A stretch of 8,264 nt of DNA from an uncultured Bacillota bacterium (GCA_947179265.1 CAMXBB010000052.1:1-8264); one strand, 5' to 3'; numbered from the stretch's first letter, positions 1 through 6,928 are shown. Numbers and translations are program-made. The notes: generated by a model not told the origin, from the letters alone.

Positions 1-46
1 CTAATTTTTCTAGTGAAAGAGTATTTATTTTTTTTATTACACGATT

Positions 47-52
47 TATAAT
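47..52 (+). promoter_or_regulatory. candidate -10 box of the surface-protein gene
   Basis: A perfect TATAAT lies 21 bases before the ATG at 74. No convincing -35 box is seen 16-18 bases upstream, where the sequence is only T-rich, and there is no TG extension. If used, transcription would start near 59 and leave a leader of about 15 bases holding just the ribosome binding site. The region is so AT-rich that a chance match is possible. Confidence 0.4.
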
Positions 53-73
53 ATTTTGCATAGGAGAGTTTTT

Positions 74-2293
74 ATGAAAAAAGGTATATTTAGTTTATTA
101 TTTTTAATTAGTGTTTTCTTCTGTATTAGTGATGTAAAAGCTGAAGAAAATAAAGTCTATTGGAAATTAGAGTCGACTAGAGATGAGCAATTTAATTGGA
201 GAGATGGAGGCCAATTGAAAAAGTATTTAGAAGAGTATAAAGATTCATCACGTATAGATGGTTTTCAATATGCAGATATTAGAAAAATAGTATTTAATAA
301 TGGAGAAAAGGTTACTGATTGTGTTGGTGAATATGATATATCTAAAGCTGATGATGGATCAGTAATGGTATGTTTGAAAAAAGAAGGAACTTCTGAGAAT
401 ATGTATATTCAATATGATGGAATTTTATACTTTAATGAGAATTCTGCAGCGATATTTAGAGATATGGCTGGCGTTACAAGTATTGAAGGATTAGAAAATG
501 TTAATACTAGTGAAGTAAAAGATATGTCATATATGTTTCATATGAACAATATCTTACCAACTTTAGATTTGAGTAGTTTTGATACAAGTAATGTAACAGA
601 TATGCGAATGATGTTTTGGTCAACAGCACATTTAAAATCTTTGAATGTAAGTTCATTTAATACTTCAAATGTAAGATATATGAATAGTATGTTTGAAGGA
701 GCATCTGAGTTAACATCTTTAGACTTAAGTTCTTTTGATACTTCAAAGGTTATTAGTATGTCCTCTATGTTTCAATATGATAGTTCATTAGAGGAATTGG
801 ATTTAAGTAATTTTGATACATCTAAAGTTGAAAATATGGCTTGTATGTTTAGTTATACATTGAATTTAAAAAGAATTTATGTTTCACAAAAATGGAATAC
901 ATCTTCCGTTACAACTAGCAATAGTATGTTTGCAGATTCTAAAAGTTTAGTTGGTAGTGATGGAACAATCTATGATAAAGCTCATCTAGATAGTGAGTAT
1001 GCTAGAATAGATAGAAAAGATACACCTGGATATTTATCAGTAAAGAATCCTATTACATCTATTGTAGTTAATAAAACCAATCTATCTTTACAAATTGGTC
1101 AAACTGAAAAAATAATTGTAACTATTAATCCTAGTAATACGATGGATTCAAAAGAATTAATTTGGAGTAGTAATAATGAGAAAGTAGCAACAGTCGATGC
1201 AAATGGAAATGTCAAAGCCATCGGTGGTGGTACTGCAATAGTAACTATTACAGCTGCAAATGGTAAAACGACATCAATTACTGTAAATGTATTAACTTCA
1301 ATAACCAGTATTAAAATAGATCAAATAGCTTTAACAGTATTTGTTGGTAAAAAGGGTAAATTAACTGCAACTATTAATCCAAATTATACAACTGATTCCA
1401 AAGTATTAAGTTGGACGAGTTCAAATAAAAAGGTAGCAACTGTTGATAATAATGGCAATGTTAAAGGAATCAAGGCTGGAACAGCAACAATCACAGTAAA
1501 AACTGTTAATGGAAAGACCGCGTCAATAAATGTAATGGTAAAGAATCAAGTACCAATTAAATCGGTTAAACTAAATAAGAAAACTTTAAAAGTTTCTATA
1601 GGAAAATCAACAACTGTAAAAGCAACGATCAATCCAAGTAATACTACTGATAGTAAGACATTAACTTGGTCAAGTTCAAATAAAAAGATTGCAACAGTAG
1701 ATGCTAATGGTAAGATTACGGCAGTTAATGCTGGAACAGCAACTATAACAGTTAAGACTTCAAATGGAAAAAAAGCAACAGTTAAAGTAACAGTACCTAA
1801 GATTAATGCAAAGAAAGCTACTATAACTGCTATAACAAATCAAATACAAACTGGATCATACTTAAAACCAGGTGTGGAAGTAAAATTAAATGGTAAAGTC
1901 TTAAAGAGAGGAACTGACTATAAAGTTATATACAAGAATCATAAAAATGCTGGAAAAGCTATAGTAACAGTTAAATTTAAAGGTAACTATACTGGAGTAA
2001 AAACAACATCATTTAAGATAATACCTAAAAAAGTAAGTATTAAAAATCCAACGACTGCTAAAAAATCAATAACTATTAAATATTCTAAAGTAAATGGTGC
2101 AAAAACTTATCAAATAGCTTATCGAGTTAAAGGAACTGATACATGGAAGTATGTGACAAGTAAAACTACGAGTAAGAAGATAAGTAAGTTAACGGGAGGG
2201 TTAGAATATGAAGTAATGGTAAGAGCAGGAGTAAAGATTGGAAAGACTACTTATGGTGAATGGTCTGATGTAAAAACAATTATCGTAAAATAA
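74..2293 (+). CDS. secreted BspA-like / Ig-like repeat surface protein
   Basis: This is a 739-residue exported protein, probably an adhesin or cell-surface scaffold; no enzymatic motif is seen. Residues 1-23 form a signal peptide (basic start, hydrophobic core, cleavage after VKA). After an N-terminal segment (24-140), residues 143-298 hold six BspA/DUF285 leucine-rich-like repeats marked by F-[DN]-T-S-x-V-x-x-M-x-x-MF. Three 80-residue bacterial Ig-like 2 domains follow (about 327-406, 410-489, 495-574), each with TINP, W-[ST]-S and [IV]-ATVD motifs. A small domain with GTDY and NYTG motifs (about 580-650) and a fibronectin-III-like domain (about 655-739) finish the chain. There is no LPXTG motif or C-terminal membrane segment, so it is either released or held non-covalently. 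The second half is markedly lysine-rich. I chose ATG at 74 because AGGAGAG (62-68) precedes it and the signal peptide starts there; an in-frame TTG at 56 gives only a charged extension and lies upstream of the likely transcription start. The binding target is unknown. Confidence 0.9.
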   Translation: MKKGIFSLLFLISVFFCISDVKAEENKVYWKLESTRDEQFNWRDGGQLKKYLEEYKDSSRIDGFQYADIRKIVFNNGEKVTDCVGEYDISKADDGSVMVCLKKEGTSENMYIQYDGILYFNENSAAIFRDMAGVTSIEGLENVNTSEVKDMSYMFHMNNILPTLDLSSFDTSNVTDMRMMFWSTAHLKSLNVSSFNTSNVRYMNSMFEGASELTSLDLSSFDTSKVISMSSMFQYDSSLEELDLSNFDTSKVENMACMFSYTLNLKRIYVSQKWNTSSVTTSNSMFADSKSLVGSDGTIYDKAHLDSEYARIDRKDTPGYLSVKNPITSIVVNKTNLSLQIGQTEKIIVTINPSNTMDSKELIWSSNNEKVATVDANGNVKAIGGGTAIVTITAANGKTTSITVNVLTSITSIKIDQIALTVFVGKKGKLTATINPNYTTDSKVLSWTSSNKKVATVDNNGNVKGIKAGTATITVKTVNGKTASINVMVKNQVPIKSVKLNKKTLKVSIGKSTTVKATINPSNTTDSKTLTWSSSNKKIATVDANGKITAVNAGTATITVKTSNGKKATVKVTVPKINAKKATITAITNQIQTGSYLKPGVEVKLNGKVLKRGTDYKVIYKNHKNAGKAIVTVKFKGNYTGVKTTSFKIIPKKVSIKNPTTAKKSITIKYSKVNGAKTYQIAYRVKGTDTWKYVTSKTTSKKISKLTGGLEYEVMVRAGVKIGKTTYGEWSDVKTIIVK
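500..967 (+). repeat. tandem 78-bp units encoding BspA-like repeats
   Basis: Five coding units spaced exactly 78 bases (26 residues) begin at residues 143, 169, 195, 221 and 247, followed by a sixth, more diverged unit at about 274. Each carries the signature [FV]-[DN]-T-S-x-V, then MF seven or eight residues later, then a leucine-rich strand such as LDLSS. The period is constant while codons differ between units, so the repeats are old protein repeats rather than a recent DNA expansion. Confidence 0.8.
1052..1795 (+). repeat. three tandem Ig-like 2 (BIG2) domain units
   Basis: Three coding units of 240 bases lie at about 1052-1291, 1301-1540 and 1556-1795, separated by 3- to 5-residue linkers. 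They encode 80-residue Ig-like domains aligned without gaps on TINP, SSN and ATVD motifs and on a GTA-[IT]-[VI]-T strand. Units two and three resemble each other more than unit one does. These stretches could recombine or be misassembled with short reads. Confidence 0.8.
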
Positions 2294-2315
2294 GTCAAAT
2301 GTGACTTATTTTTTT
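2288..2315 (+). terminator. intrinsic terminator of the surface-protein gene
   Basis: A perfect 10-bp stem (AAATAAGTCA at 2288-2297 with TGACTTATTT at 2302-2311) has a 4-base loop AATG and runs into a T tract ending at 2315. The TAA stop codon at 2291-2293 lies inside the left arm of the stem. Confidence 0.85.
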
Positions 2316-2327
2316 GTGGGATTATGC

Positions 2328-2355
2328 ACCAAAATTGTATTTTTACCATACAATA
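2328..2355 (+). promoter_or_regulatory. candidate mother-cell sporulation promoter (SigK/SigE-like)
   Basis: The sequence holds AC at 2328-2329 (context GCACC), 17 bases, then CATACAATA at 2347-2355. This fits the Bacillus subtilis SigK pattern, AC about 16-17 bases before CATAnnnTA, and the -10 part also fits the SigE form CATACAnT. No good vegetative -35 box is present at the right distance from TACAAT, although that hexamer alone resembles a weak SigA -10. Transcription would start near 2362, about 20 bases before the first small gene. The assignment is supported by the sporulation-family genes directly downstream but is not proven. Confidence 0.55.
2334..2354. repeat. perfect 7-bp inverted repeat over the -10 region
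   Basis: ATTGTAT (2334-2340) and ATACAAT (2348-2354) are exact reverse complements separated by 7 bases. The right arm is the -10 element of the candidate sporulation promoter. It could be an operator; it could also be a by-product of AT-rich sequence. It has no following T tract, so it is not a terminator. Confidence 0.5.
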
Positions 2356-2383
2356 AAGTGAGTAATGAAAAGGAGGGAGAATA

Positions 2384-2473
2384 ATGAATAAATGTTGTAA
2401 TAATATTTCTGGCGCTGCGTTCATATTAGTACTATTTATTTTACTTATAATCATTGTAGGGGCATTCTTATAG
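2384..2473 (+). CDS. YjcZ-family tiny membrane protein, copy 1
   Basis: This 29-residue protein has a short polar start with a Cys-Cys pair (MNKCCNNIS) followed by one hydrophobic helix, FILVLFILLIIIVGAF. That core closely matches the VVLFILLIIVG signature of the YjcZ / tiny-transmembrane sporulation family (TIGR01732 type) of spore-forming Bacilli, where members such as SscA of B. subtilis act in spore coat assembly. The family match is from memory of the consensus. A near-perfect ribosome binding site, AGGAGG at 2371-2376, lies 7 bases before the ATG, which supports real translation despite the small size. The gene stops at TAG 16 bases before a second, related gene, so the two are almost certainly co-transcribed. 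In the usual family members the N-terminus is glycine-rich; here it is cysteine- and asparagine-rich. Exact function is not known. Confidence 0.8.
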   Translation: MNKCCNNISGAAFILVLFILLIIIVGAFL

Positions 2474-2489
2474 AGTGGAGGTGAATAAT

Positions 2490-2615
2490 ATGTGTTGTAA
2501 TTCTCATTCCTCAAATAATACATGTAAAGGTAATAATATAACTAATAGTTTTTTCATAATATTAGTTTTATTTATCTTACTTGCTATTATTGTTAGTGCA
2601 ATATATGCATACTAA
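2490..2615 (+). CDS. YjcZ-family tiny membrane protein, copy 2
   Basis: This 41-residue protein has a polar N-terminus of about 20 residues with three cysteines (MCC at the start and a third at residue 12), then a hydrophobic helix, FFIILVLFILLAIIVSAIY. The core shares LVLFILL and the following I-I-V run with the gene just upstream, so the pair looks like an old tandem duplication in which this copy has a longer head. It carries the YjcZ sporulation-family signature. GGAGGTGA at 2477-2484, complementary to the 16S rRNA end, sits 5 bases before the ATG, a strong translation signal. The stop codon falls in the stem of a terminator, closing a two-gene operon. Expected location is a membrane of the developing spore or mother cell, or the spore coat; this is inferred from the family and the promoter. 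Confidence 0.8.
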   Translation: MCCNSHSSNNTCKGNNITNSFFIILVLFILLAIIVSAIYAY

Positions 2616-2640
2616 GAGGCGTAAGTCCTCTTTTTATTTT
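2614..2640 (+). terminator. intrinsic terminator of the YjcZ-like operon
   Basis: AAGAGG (2614-2619) pairs with CCTCTT (2627-2632) around a 7-base loop, followed by a T-rich tail TTTATTTT. The stem begins inside the TAA stop codon at 2613-2615. Separates this operon from the oxidoreductase promoter about 10 bases further on. Confidence 0.8.
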
Positions 2641-2650
2641 GCCAAAATAT

Positions 2651-2659
2651 TGTTATAAT
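2651..2659 (+). promoter_or_regulatory. extended -10 promoter of the oxidoreductase gene
   Basis: TGTTATAAT is a perfect extended -10 element (TG, one base, TATAAT at 2654-2659). The only -35-like hexamer, TTGCCA at 2639-2644, is 9 bases away and too close to be used, so the promoter would depend on the TG extension. Transcription from about 2666 gives a leader of roughly 15 bases that contains the ribosome binding site AAGGTGA (2670-2676) and little else. It leaves no room for leader-based control. Confidence 0.7.
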
Positions 2660-2680
2660 TATGGTAGTTAAGGTGATATT

Positions 2681-5600
2681 ATGAAAAAAATAGTAGATGG
2701 AAATAAAGCGTGTGCCGATGTTGCTTATGTGTTTTCTGAAGTTGCAAGTATTTATCCAATAACTCCTAGTAGTACGATGGCTAGTGAAGTTGATATATTA
2801 AGTAATAAGGGTGAAAAGAATTTATTTAATGACAGAGTAAAAGTAATAGAAATGCAAAGTGAAGCAGGAGCAGCTGGATGTATGCACGGAGCTTTACTTG
2901 CGGGATCATTAAGTACGACTTTTACAGCATCTCAAGGCTTGCTTCTTATGATTCCTAATATGTACAAGATGGCCGGTGAATGTTTACCAGGAGTTATTCA
3001 CGTAGCTGCTAGAACAGTAGCAACTCATGCATTATCAATATTTGGTGATCATTCTGATGTCTATGCTGTAAGACAAACAGGATTTTGTATGCTAGCATCA
3101 AGTAATGTTGAGGATGCAGCAAGACTAAGTGCTGTTGCTCATTTAAGTGCTATTAAAGGGTCACTTCCTTTTCTTCATTTCTTTGATGGATTTAGAACTA
3201 GTCATGAAGTCAATACGATTGATGCTTTGTCTAGAGATGATCTTATTTCTTTGATCGATTATGACAGTATAAGAAAGTTTAAATCTAAAGCTTTAAATGT
3301 CAATGCTGGTATTCAAAAAGGTATGGCTGAAAATGAAGATATCTATTTTCAATCTGTAGAAGCTCGTAACTTTTTATATGATACCATGCCTGATGTTGTT
3401 AATAATTATATGATGGAGATAAATAAGTTAACTGGTTCATATTATAAGCCATTTAATTATTATGGAGATCCTAAAGCAAGAAATATTATTATTGCTATGG
3501 GAAGTGTGTGTGACACTATTAAATTAGTAGTAGATGATTTAAATTCATCGGGGGAACATGTTGGTTTAATAGAAGTTCATCTATATCGTCCATTTAGCAA
3601 GGAATATTTATTAAATGTTTTACCTGATACAGTAACTAAAATTGCTGTTTTAGATAGAACTAAAGAACCAGGAAGTATGGGAGAACCATTATATTTAGAT
3701 GTATGTGCAGTATTAAAAAATCGTGATATCCAAATTGTTGGTGGAAGATATGGATTATCATCAAAGAATACGACACCAGATCAAATCTATGCCGTTTATA
3801 AGATGTTAGATAGTAAACCATTAGAGCATTTTACTATCGGAATTACTGATGATGTAACTAATCTAAGTTTAAATATCTTACCTTATAGATTGAATTTAGG
3901 TAATAAAGAGATTAAGATATATGGCTATGGTAGTGATGGAATGGTATCTACTAGTAAAGATATTTTGCATCTTTTAGGAGAAGATAAAAATACCTTTGTA
4001 CAAGGATATAATCAATATGATTCTAAAAAGAGTGGTGGAGTTACTATATGTAATTTACGAATTGGTGAGCATCCAATTAAAGCGCCATACTATGTAACTG
4101 ATCCAGATATATTGGTTATTACTAAAGATGAATATCTATTTAAATTTGATATGGTTGATGAACTTAAAAATAATGGTATTTTACTAATAAGTACTAATAA
4201 AAAAGATATGAATGAATTCTTGCCTAATAAAGTTAAGAAATTAATTGTAAATAAAAATATTAAATTATACACAATTGATGCCGAAGATATTGCAATACGT
4301 TGTGGTATTAAGGGTAAGATTAGTAAGATAATGGAAACGATTATTCTATCACTTCTTGGATATGATAATGCGATTGATGCTGTAAACAAATCAATCGAAG
4401 AGTTGTTTAGAACTAAGGGCGAAGAAGTTATAAAAGGAAATAAACTTGCTATAGTTTATGGAATGGATAATCTGATAGAATTTGATGGAACATTAAATTA
4501 TAAGGATGAGGAAAAAGAAGAGTCTAGAGATGTAATTGCTATGATTAATGAGAGAAGAGGAGATGAATTAACGGTATCTGAACTTATGGATTACCGAGAT
4601 GGAACCTTCCCTTGTGCTCTATCAAGAAATGAAAAAAGACGTACTTCTACATTTGTGCCTAAATGGAATAAGGATGCATGTATTGAATGTGGAATGTGTA
4701 GTTTAGTATGTCCTCATGCTGTAATAAGACCTTTTGTAACAGAGGATGAAAATGTTGGTATCCCACTTTTAGGTAAAGATGGAATGAATTATGTAATCAA
4801 GGTAAGTGAAGCTGATTGTACAAGTTGTGGCTTATGTATCAATGTATGTCCTGGTAAGGGATCAGAAAAAGCTTTAAGATTTGGTGAATACAGTGAAGAA
4901 GAAGCAAAAACTGCAGCTTCGTGGTTTAAAAATCATAAGAACCCAGAAGGTTTAATGAATAAATATACGATTAAAGGAAGCCAGTTGTGCGAACCTAAAT
5001 TTGAATTTTCAGGTTCTTGTGCTGGATGTGGAGAAACTCCATATATTAAACTATTAACTCAATTAATGGGAGATAAGTTAGTAATTGCTAATGCTACGGG
5101 ATGTTCTTCAATATACGGAGGATCAGCTCCATCGACACCATATTCAGTTCCATGGGCTAATTCCTTATTTGAGGATAATGCCGAATTTGGCTATGGAATG
5201 CTTATCAGCTATGATACAAGCAGAAATAGAATTAAAAATATTATGGAATCAACTATCGATAATGTAAGTGAAGAGATAAAAGAGCTTTATATATTATGGT
5301 TAGAAAATATGAATGATTTTGATATTACATTAGATATCAAACATAAACTAATGAAAAATAGTATCAATCGAGAACTCCGAGATTTAATTGATTACATTCC
5401 AGCTCGTAGTGTATGGGCGATTGGTGGTGATGGTTGGGCTTATGATATTGGATTTGGTGGAATAGACCACGTATTGTCAAGTAATTCAAATATCAATATA
5501 TTAGTATTGGATACCGAAGTGTATTCTAATACTGGAGGACAAGCAAGTAAGTCTAGTAGATATGGAGCAGTAGCTCAATTTGCTGATAGTGGAAAAAGGA

Positions 5601-6046
5601 CAAAAAAGAAAGATTTATTTAGAATAGCAATGTCTTACCCAAATTGTTATGTTGCTAATATCTCTTTAGGAGCTAATCCAATGCAAGCAATAAAAGCATT
5701 CAAAGAAGCTGAAGAACATAATGGTCCATCAATAATCATTGCTTATTCACCATGTATTGAACAAGGAATAAAAGGTGGATTATGTAATGCTAATAGAGAA
5801 CAAAAACTAGTAGTTGAATCAGGATACTTAACTTTAATGCGTTATAATCCACTTGATGAGCAATTAACTATTGATAGTAAAGAACCTAATTTTGATCTAT
5901 ATGAAGAATTACTAAAGAATGAGGTAAGATACAATAGTATATATAAGAAAAATCCTGAAGTTGCTCATGAACTATTAGAAGCTAATAAAAAGGAAGCAAT
6001 GGATAGATATAATTATTATAAGAAGTTTAATGAGAAAGAGGAATAA
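2681..6046 (+). CDS. nifJ: pyruvate:ferredoxin (flavodoxin) oxidoreductase
   Basis: This 1121-residue cytoplasmic enzyme converts pyruvate and coenzyme A to acetyl-CoA and CO2 and passes electrons to ferredoxin or flavodoxin. All domains of the one-chain type appear in order. The N-terminal pyruvate/TPP domain has YPITPSS (Thr28), MQSEAGAAG (Glu61) and Arg111 in HVAAR, before FGDHSD. Next are the core domain (TKEPGSMGEP), the gamma-like domain (GYGSDGM near 415) and the EKR linker (NEKR near 647). A two-cluster ferredoxin domain follows, with Cys667/670/673/677 and Cys713/716/719/723. The TPP domain has the proximal-cluster ligands Cys780, Cys783, Cys808 and Cys1025, plus GGDGWAYD (915-922) and SNTGGQ (949-954). 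Every expected catalytic and cluster residue is present, so it should be active. It is somewhat shorter than typical homologues (about 1170-1200 residues) and has no long C-terminal extension. It is transcribed alone. The ATG at 2681 follows AAGGTGA by 4 bases. Confidence 0.97.
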   Translation: MKKIVDGNKACADVAYVFSEVASIYPITPSSTMASEVDILSNKGEKNLFNDRVKVIEMQSEAGAAGCMHGALLAGSLSTTFTASQGLLLMIPNMYKMAGECLPGVIHVAARTVATHALSIFGDHSDVYAVRQTGFCMLASSNVEDAARLSAVAHLSAIKGSLPFLHFFDGFRTSHEVNTIDALSRDDLISLIDYDSIRKFKSKALNVNAGIQKGMAENEDIYFQSVEARNFLYDTMPDVVNNYMMEINKLTGSYYKPFNYYGDPKARNIIIAMGSVCDTIKLVVDDLNSSGEHVGLIEVHLYRPFSKEYLLNVLPDTVTKIAVLDRTKEPGSMGEPLYLDVCAVLKNRDIQIVGGRYGLSSKNTTPDQIYAVYKMLDSKPLEHFTIGITDDVTNLSLNILPYRLNLGNKEIKIYGYGSDGMVSTSKDILHLLGEDKNTFVQGYNQYDSKKSGGVTICNLRIGEHPIKAPYYVTDPDILVITKDEYLFKFDMVDELKNNGILLISTNKKDMNEFLPNKVKKLIVNKNIKLYTIDAEDIAIRCGIKGKISKIMETIILSLLGYDNAIDAVNKSIEELFRTKGEEVIKGNKLAIVYGMDNLIEFDGTLNYKDEEKEESRDVIAMINERRGDELTVSELMDYRDGTFPCALSRNEKRRTSTFVPKWNKDACIECGMCSLVCPHAVIRPFVTEDENVGIPLLGKDGMNYVIKVSEADCTSCGLCINVCPGKGSEKALRFGEYSEEEAKTAASWFKNHKNPEGLMNKYTIKGSQLCEPKFEFSGSCAGCGETPYIKLLTQLMGDKLVIANATGCSSIYGGSAPSTPYSVPWANSLFEDNAEFGYGMLISYDTSRNRIKNIMESTIDNVSEEIKELYILWLENMNDFDITLDIKHKLMKNSINRELRDLIDYIPARSVWAIGGDGWAYDIGFGGIDHVLSSNSNINILVLDTEVYSNTGGQASKSSRYGAVAQFADSGKRTKKKDLFRIAMSYPNCYVANISLGANPMQAIKAFKEAEEHNGPSIIIAYSPCIEQGIKGGLCNANREQKLVVESGYLTLMRYNPLDEQLTIDSKEPNFDLYEELLKNEVRYNSIYKKNPEVAHELLEANKKEAMDRYNYYKKFNEKEE

Positions 6047-6058
6047 CTCCTCTTTTTT
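6035..6058 (+). terminator. intrinsic terminator of the oxidoreductase gene
   Basis: AAAGAGGA (6035-6042) pairs perfectly with TCCTCTTT (6048-6055) around the loop ATAAC, followed by a T run to 6058. The TAA stop codon (6044-6046) is in the loop. The core stem is nearly the same sequence as in the terminator at 2614-2640. Confidence 0.85.
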
Positions 6059-6165
6059 ACTTATTATGTAAATTTTTGTCAATATGAGTTAAACCTTTCT
6101 TAATTTCATGAAAAATGTTCCAATATCATTTATTATAATATTATGGTGTTATTCCTATCAAAAAT

Positions 6166-6195
6166 TTGACAACTGGTAACAAAATGTGCTATTAT
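6166..6195 (+). promoter_or_regulatory. strong SigA-type promoter of the sugar transferase
   Basis: A perfect -35 box TTGACA (6166-6171) and a -10 box TATTAT (6190-6195) are separated by 18 bases, and a TG at 6187-6188 makes the -10 extended. Transcription should start near 6202, giving a leader of about 42 bases that is purine-rich and appears unstructured. This is the best vegetative promoter in the window. It also rules out the in-frame TTG at 6166 and ATG at 6184 as start codons of the gene, since both lie upstream of the transcript. Confidence 0.8.
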
Positions 6196-6243
6196 ATCAC
6201 TCAAACAACAAAGAAGAGCAAAGAAAAAGAGGGGGTTTTAGTT

Positions 6244-6894
6244 ATGTACGGAAGTAACGTCATGACTGCAGAATTATCTATTTCAAAGTCTTTATATTTG
6301 AGTTTGAAACGTTTATTTGACATAGTTGTAAGTTTAATAGGAATTATTGTGTTATCACCAGTATTTTTATTTACAATTATAGCTATAAGATTAGAAAGTA
6401 AGGGTAATGCAATATTTACTCAAGATAGAATAGGATTAGATGGTAAACTATTTAAATTCTATAAATTTAGATCTATGATACCAGATGCTGATAAAGTATT
6501 ATTTGAAATGCTTGAGAAGGATCCTGCAGTTAGGGAAGAATATCAAATTAATAAAAAGTTAGTAAATGATCCACGTATAACAAAAGTTGGTAAATTTATT
6601 AGAAAAACAAGTATTGATGAATTACCACAATTATTTAATGTATTAAAAGGTGATATGTCCTTAATAGGTAATAGACCTTATTTACCAAGAGAAATTAAAG
6701 ATATGGGAATATTTTATGAAGATATCGTTAAAAGTAAACCAGGATTAACTGGATTATGGCAAGTAAGTGGTAGAAGTAATACAACTTTTAAAACAAGATT
6801 AAAAATGGAATCTAAGTATTCTAAAGATATGTGTTTTAAAACAGATGTTATGATATTCTTTAAAACATTTATCGTTGTATTAAAAGGATTATAA
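6244..6894 (+). CDS. undecaprenyl-phosphate sugar phosphotransferase (initiating PGT)
   Basis: This 216-residue membrane protein is a bacterial sugar transferase (small monotopic phosphoglycosyl transferase fold). It moves a sugar-1-phosphate from a UDP-sugar to undecaprenyl phosphate, the first step in building an exopolysaccharide, capsule or glycan repeat unit. Visible features are the KRLFD start (22-26), one hydrophobic segment (about 26-48), FTQDRIG (58-64), KFRSM (74-78) and NDPRITKVG (108-116). They are followed by SIDELPQL with the catalytic Asp125-Glu126 pair, GDMSLIGNRP (136-145) and KPGLTGLWQVSGR (165-177). The roughly 30-residue insert between KFRSM and NDPR resembles hexose-type enzymes such as RfbP/WcaJ catalytic domains rather than the shorter PglC; the actual sugar cannot be read from sequence. 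It lacks the extra N-terminal membrane domain of large family members. The ATG at 6244 has GAGGGGG 8 bases upstream. It is a single-gene transcript next to a glycosyltransferase operon. Confidence 0.93.
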   Translation: MYGSNVMTAELSISKSLYLSLKRLFDIVVSLIGIIVLSPVFLFTIIAIRLESKGNAIFTQDRIGLDGKLFKFYKFRSMIPDADKVLFEMLEKDPAVREEYQINKKLVNDPRITKVGKFIRKTSIDELPQLFNVLKGDMSLIGNRPYLPREIKDMGIFYEDIVKSKPGLTGLWQVSGRSNTTFKTRLKMESKYSKDMCFKTDVMIFFKTFIVVLKGL

Positions 6895-6900
6895 GATATC

Positions 6901-6928
6901 AAAAGGCTGAAATCTTCAGTCTTTTTTT
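6901..6928 (+). terminator. intrinsic terminator after the sugar transferase
   Basis: AAAAGGCTGAA (6901-6911) pairs with TTCAGTCTTTT (6915-6925) around a 3-base loop, with one G-T wobble, followed by a T run to 6928. It begins 6 bases after the stop codon. It should stop most transcription before the next gene, which has its own promoter. Confidence 0.85.

Noticed and set aside
2251..2523. 90-codon minus-strand open frame opposite the small genes
   Set aside because: It lies across the end of the surface-protein gene, a terminator, a promoter and both YjcZ-like genes; it has no recognisable domain, and the plus-strand genes have strong ribosome binding sites and a family signature.
4090..4389. 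99-codon minus-strand frame inside the oxidoreductase gene
   Set aside because: It is the antisense shadow of a conserved domain of a clear enzyme gene; its hydrophobic, Ile/Leu-rich translation is what AT-rich antisense produces.
5085..5267. 60-codon plus-strand frame in another phase of the oxidoreductase gene
   Set aside because: It overlaps the TPP domain, which is fully conserved in the main frame; there is no independent signal.
6134..6139. additional TATAAT upstream of the sugar transferase
   Set aside because: There is no -35 box at a workable distance and no TG extension; a near-consensus promoter lies just downstream.
6166..6243. 26-codon N-terminal extension of the sugar transferase from TTG 6166
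   Set aside because: The TTG is the -35 box itself and the in-frame ATG at 6184 also precedes the predicted transcription start; ATG 6244 has the proper ribosome binding site and the family-like N-terminus.
6714..6902. 62-codon minus-strand frame opposite the sugar transferase end
   Set aside because: It is antisense to the conserved PGLTGLWQ region, with no promoter or family signature.
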